From NCBI GenBank assembly GCA_021850325.1, contig JAJZMF010000035.1, positions 7,666 through 71,665 on the forward strand: 64,000 bases of DNA, in the 5' to 3' direction. The stretch is from Actinomycetes bacterium (GTDB taxonomy: Bacteria > Actinomycetota > Acidimicrobiia > Acidimicrobiales > Palsa-688). Below the pieces are notes generated by a model. It was not told the DNA's origin and searched no databases. It saw only the letters and a list, made by a program, of their open reading frames with translations. The position numbers were made by a program, and so were the translations under genes. Below are positions 50,701 to 59,030 of this stretch, piece by piece (the stretch's first letter is position 1; every line of letters starts with the position of its first letter).

Positions 50701-51540
50701 GTGACACCCATCGACTTCGTGGTCTCCCTGGCGCTGGTCTCCGTCGCCGCCGGCGTCCTCGGGTCGTTGGTGGGCCTCGGCGGAGGGGTGGTGATCGTCC
50801 CCGTCCTGACCCTGCTCTACCACGTGGACATCCGCCTGGCCATCGGGGCGAGCATCGTCTCGGTGATCGCCACCTCCAGCGGCGCCGCCGCCGCGTACGT
50901 CCGCGAACGGATGACCAACCTCCGGGCAGGGATGTTCCTCGAGGTCGCGACGACCACGGGGGCCGTGAGCGGTGCCTACCTGACGACCGTGCTGCCCACG
51001 CAGGCCTTGTTCGTCCTGTTCGGGGTGGTCCTCGCCTACTCCTCCTTCGCCACCTTCCGGCGCCGTCATACCGACCAGCCGCTCACCGTGTCGAACGACC
51101 GCATCGCCAACTACTTCGACCTGCACGGCTCCTACTACGACCCGGCCGAGAAGCGGGAGATCTCCTACAAGGTCGTCGGCACCCGGCCCGGCCTGGCCCT
51201 CATGTACGTCGCCGGTCTGGTGAGCGCCCTGCTCGGCATAGGCTCCGGGGCGCTCAAGGTGCCGGCCATGGACAGCGCCATGCACCTCCCGATGAAGGTG
51301 TCCTCGGCCACGAGCAACTTCATGATCGGGGTCACCGCGGCGGCCAGTGCCGGCGTCTACTTCATCCGCGGCCAGATCGACCCCATCATCGCCGCCCCCG
51401 TGGCGGCCGGCGTGCTCCTCGGGGCCACCTTCGGTGCCCGGATCCTGGGCCGTGTCGCCAGCACAACGGTCCGGCTCGTCTTCGTCGTGGTCCTCGTTGT
51501 TATCTCGCTCGAGATGCTCCAGAAGGGGATCTTCCCGTGA
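50701..51540 (+). CDS. TauE/SafE-family anion exporter (cassette 1)
   Basis: 279 aa from GTG. Two related halves of four helices: SLVGLGGGVVIVPVLTLLYH in the first and LVSALLGIGSGALKVPAMDS in the second, each with the GxGGGxxxVP motif of the family, plus SSATSNFMIGVTAAASAGVY. The central cytosolic segment contains YYDPAEKREISYKVVGTRP. TauE/SafE proteins export sulfite, sulfoacetate or take up related anions. It overlaps the DUF1634 gene by GTGA. Confidence 0.88.
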   Translation: MTPIDFVVSLALVSVAAGVLGSLVGLGGGVVIVPVLTLLYHVDIRLAIGASIVSVIATSSGAAAAYVRERMTNLRAGMFLEVATTTGAVSGAYLTTVLPTQALFVLFGVVLAYSSFATFRRRHTDQPLTVSNDRIANYFDLHGSYYDPAEKREISYKVVGTRPGLALMYVAGLVSALLGIGSGALKVPAMDSAMHLPMKVSSATSNFMIGVTAAASAGVYFIRGQIDPIIAAPVAAGVLLGATFGARILGRVASTTVRLVFVVVLVVISLEMLQKGIFP

Positions 51541-52046
51541 CCCACCCACCGCTACGTTCCGAAGCAGCCGAGCTGCACCTGTCGCACCAGCCTGCCCCCG
51601 AGGACCTCGAGCGTCCGGGCCGGCGTCAGCTCAGCCCGGCGGACGCTGCCCTAATGGAGCAGAAGGTCCGCAAGGTCGAGGTCGCGATCAGCCTGGTCCT
51701 CCGGGTCGGCGTCCTCGTCAGCGTCCTCGTGATAGCTGTCGGCCTCGGGCTCATGTTCGCCCACCACCGCGCCTACCTACCACTACAGGGTGACTTCTCC
51801 TACAGGCAGCTCACATCGGGCACCACCCCCTTCCCGCACTCGATGGCGTCGCTGGCAAGGGCGCTCGCCCGGGGGGACGGCCGAGGTGTGGTCGTGCTCG
51901 GCGTGCTGGTCCTGATCCTCACCCCCGTGCTGAGGGTGGCGGTCGGCGTGGTGTCGTTCCTCTATGAACATGACCTCCCCATGGCCCTGGTCACCCTCTA
52001 CGTACTGGCCGTCCTCGTCGGTTCGTTCCTCCTGGCCGGGGTGTGA
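51537..52046 (+). CDS. DUF1634 membrane protein (cassette 1)
   Basis: 169 aa. Cytosolic N-terminus of about 45 residues, then three helices: VEVAISLVLRVGVLVSVLVI, GVVVLGVLVLILTPVLRVAV and MALVTLYVLAVLVGSFLLAGV. DUF1634 proteins are regular partners of TauE/SafE exporters; the role is unknown. The last 21 bases including the stop are tandemly duplicated. Confidence 0.85.
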   Translation: MTHPPLRSEAAELHLSHQPAPEDLERPGRRQLSPADAALMEQKVRKVEVAISLVLRVGVLVSVLVIAVGLGLMFAHHRAYLPLQGDFSYRQLTSGTTPFPHSMASLARALARGDGRGVVVLGVLVLILTPVLRVAVGVVSFLYEHDLPMALVTLYVLAVLVGSFLLAGV

Positions 52047-52073
52047 CAAGGGCTGGCCGGGGTGTGACAAGGG
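52032..52073. repeat. 21-bp tandem duplication over a stop codon
   Basis: Two identical 21-bp units (52032-52052 and 52053-52073) encode LAGV-stop twice in the same frame. The second stop is a spare. Confidence 0.9.
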
Positions 52074-52099
52074 CTGCGAGTGATGCCGGGCACCGGGCG

Positions 52100-52828
52100 T
52101 CAGGCCGGCGACCACTCGGCCCGGAAGGCGTAGCGGTCGCCGCGGATGACGCTGTAACGCCATTCGACCGGCACCGAACCGGCGAGGGCCAGGCGCTCGA
52201 CCACGAGGACGGCGCGCCGGGCCGGTAGCTTGAGCAGCTGACGGAGATCGGGGCTGACGAGCTCGGGCTGGATCCGTTCCCAGCCCCCGGTGACCCTGAT
52301 CCCGCAGCAGGAGACGAGGGCGTCGTAGAGGGACCCGGTCCGAAGGTCGGCACCCAGAACCCCACGCGCCCGGGAGGCGGGCAACCAGGACCGGATGAGG
52401 CTCAATGGCTCGTCACCCACGAAGCGCAGGCGCTCGACGTACACAACCTCGTCACCGGGGGCGAGCTCCAGGGCGCTCGCTGCCTCGCCCGCCGGCACAA
52501 GCTCGAGGGCGAGTACCTGGCTGTGCTCGCTGAGCCCACGGTCCTGGGCCGTGGAGGCCAGGTTGTAGAGGGTGTTGAGCGGTTGCTCGAGGGGCGCGGC
52601 GGCGACGGCCGTCCCCCTCCCCCGCTCGCGGACGATCACCCCGTCCCCCTGTAGGCGCCGAGCCGCCTCCCGGACGGTCTGGCGGCTGACCCCGTACTCC
52701 ACACGGAGCTCCTCGTCGGTCGGGAAACGCTCGGCGAACTCACCCGCCGCCACCCGCATGCGCAGGTCGGCCAGCAACTGGGCCCACAGCGGCAGGGGGC
52801 TGCGCCGGTCGAGGACCACGCGGCTCAC
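52100..52828 (-). CDS. GntR-family regulator with UTRA domain (HutC type)
   Basis: 242 aa from GTG. The winged helix includes PLPLWAQLLADLRMRVAAGE, then FPTDEELRVEYGVSRQTVRE and GVIVRERGRGTAVA (about residues 12-78). The UTRA ligand domain (about 95-235) includes GDEVVYVERLRFVGDEPLSL and ends AVLVVERLALAGSVPVEWRY. HutC-type proteins bind GT-N4-AC-like palindromes, as found upstream of both TauE genes. It starts 4 bp after the second DUF1634 gene, so it belongs to cassette 2. Confidence 0.9.
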   Translation of the reverse strand: MSRVVLDRRSPLPLWAQLLADLRMRVAAGEFAERFPTDEELRVEYGVSRQTVREAARRLQGDGVIVRERGRGTAVAAAPLEQPLNTLYNLASTAQDRGLSEHSQVLALELVPAGEAASALELAPGDEVVYVERLRFVGDEPLSLIRSWLPASRARGVLGADLRTGSLYDALVSCCGIRVTGGWERIQPELVSPDLRQLLKLPARRAVLVVERLALAGSVPVEWRYSVIRGDRYAFRAEWSPA

Positions 52829-52832
52829 GGTG

Positions 52833-53297
52833 TCACCCGAACCCGAACCCGACTGCCACCGAGGTGAACAGTACGCACACGACGGCAAAGCCGACCAGCA
52901 CGTAGGTCCGGTCCCGCTCACGGGCCCAGCTGAGGACGACCGAGAGCACCCCCAAGGCCGGGGTGAGGGTGAGGACGAGCACCCCGACCCCCATGATCTG
53001 CTCACCCACCGGGTGCGGGGCAAAGAGCTTGAACATCTTGACCGGCAGCGCCAGCTCCTCCCCCCGGGCCAACTGGACCACCAGCCCGACCACGAGCAGG
53101 ATCATCGAGAGGCCCAGGCCGGCTCGCAGGACCGCCTTGACAAGGGTGTTCGTCCTGGGGTCGGCTCGCTGGTCGAACAACCTGGCCGCCTCGGACATGC
53201 CATCGACCGTCCCCCCGGTCGTTGTGGCCTCTGCCGGGCCCATGTCCACCGGGGTGCCCAGGCCCCCCCGTGGCCGGCGCCCGGGCACCTCAGACAC
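52833..53297 (-). CDS. DUF1634 membrane protein (cassette 2)
   Basis: 154 aa from a GTG that overlaps the TauE stop by 8 bp. Three helices: AVLRAGLGLSMILLVVGLVV, IMGVGVLVLTLTPALGVLSV and TYVLVGFAVVCVLFTSVAVG. Paralogue of the protein at 51537-52046. The internal ATG (VDGMSEAARL) at codon 34 is a possible alternative start. Confidence 0.82.
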   Translation of the reverse strand: MSEVPGRRPRGGLGTPVDMGPAEATTTGGTVDGMSEAARLFDQRADPRTNTLVKAVLRAGLGLSMILLVVGLVVQLARGEELALPVKMFKLFAPHPVGEQIMGVGVLVLTLTPALGVLSVVLSWARERDRTYVLVGFAVVCVLFTSVAVGFGFG

Positions 53298-54261
53298 TGG
53301 CCAACCCGGCCGCCTTGAGGCCCATCTGGACGGCCACGAACACGAGGACGGCGGCCAGTATCCGGCCCAGCGTGCGGGACGAGACACGCTGGGAGCTCCG
53401 GGCGCCGCTGTAGGCACCCACGGCAATGCCGATGGCCACCGGTGCAGCCACGAAGGGCAGGACATAACCCCGGGCGAAGTAGACGAAGAGGCTGGCCACG
53501 GCGGTCACCCCGATCATGAAGTTGGACGTCGCCGCCGCCACCTTGATCGGGACCTTCATCCCCAGGTTCATGGCCGGCACCTTGAGGAAGCCACCTCCCA
53601 CTCCGAGGAGACCCGAGAGCAGGCCGGCGAGGAAGGACACGGCCCAGCCTATCCACAGCCGGACCGCCCGGTAGACGACCAGCACGCCACGCGCCTGGTC
53701 GTGATAGGCGCCCCCTAGCTGACCCCGCTCCTCCCAGCCCACCCGGGGACCGAGAGAGGAGATCATCGCCTCCGCCTCCCCTTCGGCGACCACCCTGCTG
53801 GTCGCACCGGCCCCGCCCGGCTCGGGAGCGGCCCCCACGGCTTGCCCATGGTCGTCCCGGCCCCTGAAGACCAGGACAGCGGTGACCATCATCACCACGG
53901 CGAACAGCCCGTCCAGGACGGAGCCGTCCACCAGCACGGCCACCAGGCCCCCCACCAGCCCGCCGATGGTGGTGGCGATCTCCAGGGTGAGGGCCAGGCG
54001 CATGTTGAGCTGGCCCGCCCCTGCGTAGGCGTTGCCTGCGGCCACCGAGGTGGCCACCACCGCCACCAGGGACGAGGCCACGGCCACCTTGGTGTCGAAG
54101 CCGAAGGCCAGGACCAGGGCCGGGACGATGACCACCCCGCCACCGATCCCCACCACTGCCCCGAGCCAGCCGGCGAAGACCCCCAGAGCGGCCAGGCCCA
54201 GGGCCGTCCCCAAGGTCACGTCCTGCTGGAGCCCGACGCTCAGCAGAGGGAGGGAGTGCAT
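53290..54261 (-). CDS. TauE/SafE-family anion exporter (cassette 2)
   Basis: 323 aa. Half one has WLGAVVGIGGGVVIVPALVL and half two LLSGLLGVGGGFLKVPAMNL, with AAATSNFMIGVTAVASLFVY. A long cytosolic loop between the halves contains ISSLGPRVGWEERGQLGGAY. It is the opposite-facing paralogue of cassette 1 with only moderate similarity, so an old duplication or separate acquisition. Three in-frame ATGs (54270, 54267, 54261) precede the first helix; 54261 fits a -10 at TACATA and near-leaderless start. Confidence 0.87.
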   Translation of the reverse strand: MHSLPLLSVGLQQDVTLGTALGLAALGVFAGWLGAVVGIGGGVVIVPALVLAFGFDTKVAVASSLVAVVATSVAAGNAYAGAGQLNMRLALTLEIATTIGGLVGGLVAVLVDGSVLDGLFAVVMMVTAVLVFRGRDDHGQAVGAAPEPGGAGATSRVVAEGEAEAMISSLGPRVGWEERGQLGGAYHDQARGVLVVYRAVRLWIGWAVSFLAGLLSGLLGVGGGFLKVPAMNLGMKVPIKVAAATSNFMIGVTAVASLFVYFARGYVLPFVAAPVAIGIAVGAYSGARSSQRVSSRTLGRILAAVLVFVAVQMGLKAAGLASV

Positions 54262-54270
54262 GAACATCAT

Positions 54271-54285
54271 TATGTACGTACTATC
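54271..54285 (-). promoter_or_regulatory. GTACGTAC operator overlapping a -10 box (cassette 2)
   Basis: The plus strand reads TATGTACGTACTATC, differing from cassette 1 (TATGTACGTACAATC) at one base of 15. In gene direction it overlaps TACATA just before the ATGs. Confidence 0.6.
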
Positions 54286-54627
54286 GCGCCAGTCGTCGCC
54301 GCGTTCAAGGGCGGGTGCCGGCCCGACGCCGGGCCGTACCCTGCCTGCTGCCGTGCCGGCGCCGGCGCCGCTGGTACCGGTACCGCTGGGTGGTAGGGCT
54401 TGCCAGGCGCCGTCGGCCACCCCCAACAGCCAGAGAACATGCGCGTCCTGTGAAGGCCTGTAACGGTTCCTTGAAACGCTCGTAGCGCACCGTGGCTCTG
54501 GGTAAGTGCGAACAGGGACGTCCTCGCCACAGCGCCCGGGGGCGCTGAGCAACCCAGGCCCCCGACCTCCGGCGGGCGCGCCCGCAGACGAGCGACGGAC
54601 AATGACGAACAGGAGTGGTATGCAACC
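54286..54627. other. Intergenic stretch upstream of the kelch protein
   Basis: Leader and promoter space for the gene at 54628. No clear riboswitch or gene recognised. Confidence 0.45.
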
Positions 54628-57600
54628 ATGACCAGAGAACACTTGACCCGCCGGTTGGGCGCAGGGTTGGCGGCTGCCGCCCTGGCGGCTCCGCTCCTCG
54701 TGGCAGGCTTGGGCGACGCTCCTCCTGCCGGTGCCACCACCATCGCCAGCTTCCAGGCCACGGGCCCGCTGCACACCGGCCGCAGCTCCGCCGCGGCGGC
54801 TCTTCTGGCCAACGGCGAGGTGCTGGTCGCCGGCGGGTTCGGCCCGTCCGGGGGCCCTCTGGCGTCGGCGGAGCTCTACAACCCCTCCGACGGGGTATGG
54901 ACGCAAACAGGCGACCTCCCGCTCCCCGTCGCCAGGGCCGCGGCGGTAGCGCTGGGCAATGGTGAGGTCCTGGTCGCCGGGGGCGTCACCGGTCATGACG
55001 GCGCTCTCTCGGCGACGGGCACGTCGGAGCTCTACAACGTCGCTCATGGCACGTGGTCCAGGACGGGCCAGCTACCGGGGCCGACCTTCGCCGGCAGGGC
55101 AGCCCTGCTGAGCAGCTCTGGCAATGTCCTCTACGCAGGAGGGCTGACCAGCACCCGCTCCGGTGCCGCAGCGACCGACGCCGCTTACCTCTACGACACC
55201 CGCACGGGGGTCTGGTCGAGCACGGCAACGCTCCCGCTCGGCGTTGCCAGCGAGCAGATGGCCGCCTTGGCCGACGGGGACGTCCTGGTAGCGGGCGGGC
55301 TGACAGCAGCCAACGGGGCCACCACGCCGCTGGCCGAGGTTTACCAGGCCTCACAGCACCAATGGGCCAGCGCCGCGCGCATGCCCACCGCAGTGGCGGA
55401 CGCAACGACCGCTCTGGTGGGGGGCGGGAACGTGCTTGTTGCCGGCGGGGAGACCGCAGCCAACGGGAGCCCGACCGCTGCCACCCAGCTCTTCGACAGC
55501 ACGAACGGCACCTGGACGAGCGAGGGGGCCCTGCCGGAGGCGACCCGTGGGGCTACGGCCTCGCCCCTGCCGTCGGGTGGGGCCCTGTACGCAGGCGGCC
55601 TCACCTCCTCGGGTGCACCCACATCGGCTACAGCGCTCTACAACCCAGGCACCGGGACATGGGCCAGGGGCCCTGACCTCCTGACCGCCAGGGCCTTCGG
55701 CATCGCACAAACGCTGGCTGACCACGAGGTCCTGGTCAGCGCCGGCAAGTCTGCCTCCGGGACGACCTCGGCCTCCGAGCTCTATGTGATGGCCAGCGGC
55801 ACCACGCCGGTGATCACCAGCCGAGCGAGCGTGGTCTTCCAGCCCGGCGCCCATGACCGGTTCACAGTGACAGCCACAGGTTCACCCGCACCGAAGCTCA
55901 CGGAGTCAGGAGCACTACCGCCCGGTACCTCCTTCAACGACAACCACAACGGTACGGCGACGATCTCCGGGACGCCCCCCGCCGGCACGCAAGGTAACTA
56001 CCAGGTGGAGGTCACGGCTGACAACGGGGCAGGCGCACCGGTCACCCAGCAGCTCACCATCACCTTCAACGGGGCACCCCGGATAACGAGCCGGTCGTCG
56101 CTCGTTCTGGAACCTGGCCGCTACAGCAGCTTCACGGTCAGCGCCACCGGGTCCCCTGCCCCCCACCTCTCGGTGCTCGGAGCACTGCCCCCCGGTATCG
56201 CCTTCCGCCCCAACGCCAACGGCACGGCCACGGTCTATGGCACAGTCCCCGCGACGGCCAGCGGCACCTACAAGCTGACGGTTACCGCCAATAACGGCAT
56301 CGGCAGCCCTGCAGTGCAGACGTTGACCATCGTCCTCGCTGTCCCCGCCCACATAACGAGCCCGGCGACGGCTTACCTGCGCCCCGGTGCCTACGACACC
56401 TTCACCATCACCACGACCGGCTCGCCGTACCCGGCCCTGTCCGAGTCGGGGGCGCTACCGCCCGGCACCCGGTTCCGCAACAACGACAACGGGACCGCCA
56501 CCATCTACGGGATGGTACCCGCCAACGCCCGAGGGGCCTACCGTGTTGTCGTCACCGCAGCCAACGGCAGCGGCCCACCGGCCGTACAGGCCCTGGGCCT
56601 GGAACTGAGCTCGCCGGTGTCCTTCACGAGCCCGGCAGCCGTGCAGTTCCAGGTCGGGCACTATGACGTCTTCACCGTGACGGCGACCGGCTCGCCTCGG
56701 CCGCACCTGACCGAGCAGGGGGCCATGCCCGAGGGGTTGAGCTTCAAGGACAACGGCAACGGTACGGCGACCATCTCCGGGACGCCATCTCCCGGTGCCC
56801 GAGGCAGCTACAGAGTGACCGTCTTCGCGGACAATGGAGCAGGTGCGCCGACCGTGCAGGCGCTCACCATGACCTTCGTCGTGCCGCCTTCCATCACGGT
56901 CGCGCCGAGCATGCAGGTGCGGCCAGGCAGCTACAACTCCTTCACGGTGACGGCAACCGGGTCGCCCGTCCCGCGGCTCTCCCACCTGGGCACGCTGCCC
57001 CCGGGCCTCAGCTTCCGGTCCAACGGTAACGGTACGGCGACCATCTCGGGGACGCCGTCTGCCAACCTCCGCGGCAGCTACAAGGTGACCATCATCGCCG
57101 ACAACGGAACCGGGCCCTCGGTTGCCCGGTCCGTCGAGCTGACCCTGGACGTGCCGCCCACCATCACCGCCGGTGCCCGTTACCTCGTGGTCCCAGGCCA
57201 CAGTGCGGTCATCACGATAGCCTCCACCGGCTCGCCCACTGCCCGGGTCCAGGAGTCAGGGGAGCTGCCACCAGGGATGACGTTCCGGTCGGGGCCCAAT
57301 GGCACAGCAGTCATCTCCGGCAGCACGCCGTCGTCCGAACGCGGCAACTACGTCGTCAACCTCACCGCCGCCAACGGCGTCGGCACCCCTGCCACGGCCA
57401 GGCTCGTGCTCGAGGTGCGACCGGCAATGGTGCGCACCTCGGGGCCCGCGACCGGTTACTGGTACGTGACCGGCAGGGGCCAGTTGATAGGCAAGGGCTC
57501 GGCAGTGCCGATCGCCCCGCACCATCCCCACGCCGCCCCCCGTAACGCCGTCGCCCTGGCCGCGACCCCCGACCGCGCCGGCTACTACGTCGTGACCTCC

Positions 57601-58194
57601 GGCGGGCACGTGTACGCGTACGGTGACGCACGCTGGTACGGCTCGCTCTCGAGCGTGCGGCACCAGGGCCCGGTCACGGCCATGCAGGTCACACCCGGGG
57701 ACGCCGGCTACTACCTGGTCACCCGCACGGGCCGCGTCTACACCTTCGGTGACGCCCGCTGGTACGGGTCGCTCGCTGCCCGCCGGGTACCCCCCATCGT
57801 GGCCTTCGGCACCACTCCTGACGCCCGGGGCTACTGGTTGGTGAGCAGCCGGGGCAACGTGTTCGCCTTCGGCGACGCGCACTTCTACGGCTCACCGGCC
57901 GGCAAACCAGTCCCGGCTGTCACGGGCTTCACGCCGGCGCCCGATGGCCGCGGTTACCGGCTCGTGACGGTAGCCGGCAACGTCTACAACTACGGGGACG
58001 CCAACTTTGCCGGGTCGCTCGCCCGCCGGCAGGTCCCAGCGGTGGTGAGCATCACCTCGACCAGGGACGGCCGCGGCTACTGGCTGGTCACGGCCAAGGG
58101 CAACGTGTTCGCCTTCGGCGATGCGCGTTTTGCCGGTTCGTCGGCAGGTGCCCGGCTCGAGGGTGCTGTCAGCGGGTTCGCTGCCGGTCCCTGA
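54628..58194 (+). CDS. Secreted kelch / Ig-like repeat / GYW-repeat surface protein
   Basis: 1188 aa. The signal peptide is LGAGLAAAALAAPLLVAGLG with cleavage near residue 37. About 45-385 is a kelch-type beta-propeller (VLVAGG...AELYNPSDGVW repeated). About 390-935 contains six Ig-like He_PIG repeats of about 90 residues with TVTATGSPxPxLxExGxLPPG and GTATISGTP. About 940-1188 has six repeats of the form GYWLVTAKGNVFAFGDARFAGS. The last type is frequent in Acidimicrobiia envelope proteins. No sorting signal is seen. AGGAGTGG lies upstream of the ATG. Probably an adhesin or matrix protein. Confidence 0.87.
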   Translation: MTREHLTRRLGAGLAAAALAAPLLVAGLGDAPPAGATTIASFQATGPLHTGRSSAAAALLANGEVLVAGGFGPSGGPLASAELYNPSDGVWTQTGDLPLPVARAAAVALGNGEVLVAGGVTGHDGALSATGTSELYNVAHGTWSRTGQLPGPTFAGRAALLSSSGNVLYAGGLTSTRSGAAATDAAYLYDTRTGVWSSTATLPLGVASEQMAALADGDVLVAGGLTAANGATTPLAEVYQASQHQWASAARMPTAVADATTALVGGGNVLVAGGETAANGSPTAATQLFDSTNGTWTSEGALPEATRGATASPLPSGGALYAGGLTSSGAPTSATALYNPGTGTWARGPDLLTARAFGIAQTLADHEVLVSAGKSASGTTSASELYVMASGTTPVITSRASVVFQPGAHDRFTVTATGSPAPKLTESGALPPGTSFNDNHNGTATISGTPPAGTQGNYQVEVTADNGAGAPVTQQLTITFNGAPRITSRSSLVLEPGRYSSFTVSATGSPAPHLSVLGALPPGIAFRPNANGTATVYGTVPATASGTYKLTVTANNGIGSPAVQTLTIVLAVPAHITSPATAYLRPGAYDTFTITTTGSPYPALSESGALPPGTRFRNNDNGTATIYGMVPANARGAYRVVVTAANGSGPPAVQALGLELSSPVSFTSPAAVQFQVGHYDVFTVTATGSPRPHLTEQGAMPEGLSFKDNGNGTATISGTPSPGARGSYRVTVFADNGAGAPTVQALTMTFVVPPSITVAPSMQVRPGSYNSFTVTATGSPVPRLSHLGTLPPGLSFRSNGNGTATISGTPSANLRGSYKVTIIADNGTGPSVARSVELTLDVPPTITAGARYLVVPGHSAVITIASTGSPTARVQESGELPPGMTFRSGPNGTAVISGSTPSSERGNYVVNLTAANGVGTPATARLVLEVRPAMVRTSGPATGYWYVTGRGQLIGKGSAVPIAPHHPHAAPRNAVALAATPDRAGYYVVTSGGHVYAYGDARWYGSLSSVRHQGPVTAMQVTPGDAGYYLVTRTGRVYTFGDARWYGSLAARRVPPIVAFGTTPDARGYWLVSSRGNVFAFGDAHFYGSPAGKPVPAVTGFTPAPDGRGYRLVTVAGNVYNYGDANFAGSLARRQVPAVVSITSTRDGRGYWLVTAKGNVFAFGDARFAGSSAGARLEGAVSGFAAGP

Positions 58195-58399
58195 ACTGTC
58201 CCCTCATCTCCGTCCCGGGCCGGTCTGCAGGCCGGCGCGGGACGGAGCCAGGCCTCACCGAGAGGGCTCGGAGCCACGACGGCGCCGAGCCCTCACCATT
58301 GCCCGAGGTGGCTCCTGGTGGCCGCCTTCGACCTCTCCCAACCGCACCGGCCCGCTGCACGGGCCACAGACGCCCCCGACGCCATAGGCTGCGACGGCC

Positions 58400-58957
58400 A
58401 TGAGGATCTATACGCGCAAGGGCGACGACGGGACGACCGGCCTGCTCTACGGCGGCCGCGTCGCCAAGACCGACCCGGTGGTGGAGGCCAACGGGGCCGT
58501 CGACGAGGCCCAAGCCGCCCTGGGTGCCGTCAGGGCCGAGGTGGAGCGGGGCTCCGAGCTCGACGACCTGCTCAGCGGCCTGGAGCGCGACCTGTACGTG
58601 CTGATGGCCGAGCTGGCCACCGTCCCGGCCAACCGGCACAAGCTCCAACCGGGTGTAACCCTCGTCACCACCGGGATGGTGGCTGCGCTGGAGGAGCACA
58701 TCGAGGAGCTGAGCCGACGCTTCCCCCCCGTGACCGACTTCGTGGTGCCCGGCCACGACCGGGTGTCCGCCCTGCTGGACCAGGCCCGGACCGTCGTCCG
58801 CCGGGCCGAGCGGCTCGTGTGGGCTGTCCAGGTGGACGGTTCCCAGGTCGGCCCCTACCTCAACCGGCTGTCCGACCTGGCCTGGACCATGGCACGCTGG
58901 CAGGAGGACGGCGACTCGCTCCTCTCGCGTACCCTGGCCCGGCCCGGGCCCGCCTGA
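58400..58957 (+). CDS. pduO: PduO-type cob(I)alamin adenosyltransferase
   Basis: 185 aa. MRIYTRKGDDGTTGLLYGGR (ATP loop) and YVLMAELATVP, also VPGHDRVSALLDQARTVVRRAERL (the family has G-x-x-x-x-a-x-l-x-x-aR-x-x-cRRaER) and YLNRLSDLAW are PduO signatures. It transfers adenosyl to reduced cobalamin to make coenzyme B12. No B12-dependent enzyme is nearby. Confidence 0.92.
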   Translation: MRIYTRKGDDGTTGLLYGGRVAKTDPVVEANGAVDEAQAALGAVRAEVERGSELDDLLSGLERDLYVLMAELATVPANRHKLQPGVTLVTTGMVAALEEHIEELSRRFPPVTDFVVPGHDRVSALLDQARTVVRRAERLVWAVQVDGSQVGPYLNRLSDLAWTMARWQEDGDSLLSRTLARPGPA

Positions 58958-59030
58958 ACCGTCCCCCACCCCCCGGCGGCCGGCGGGCGCGTCCGAGCCA
59001 CCGTGCTGCCCGACCCCAAGGAGTGACCAG

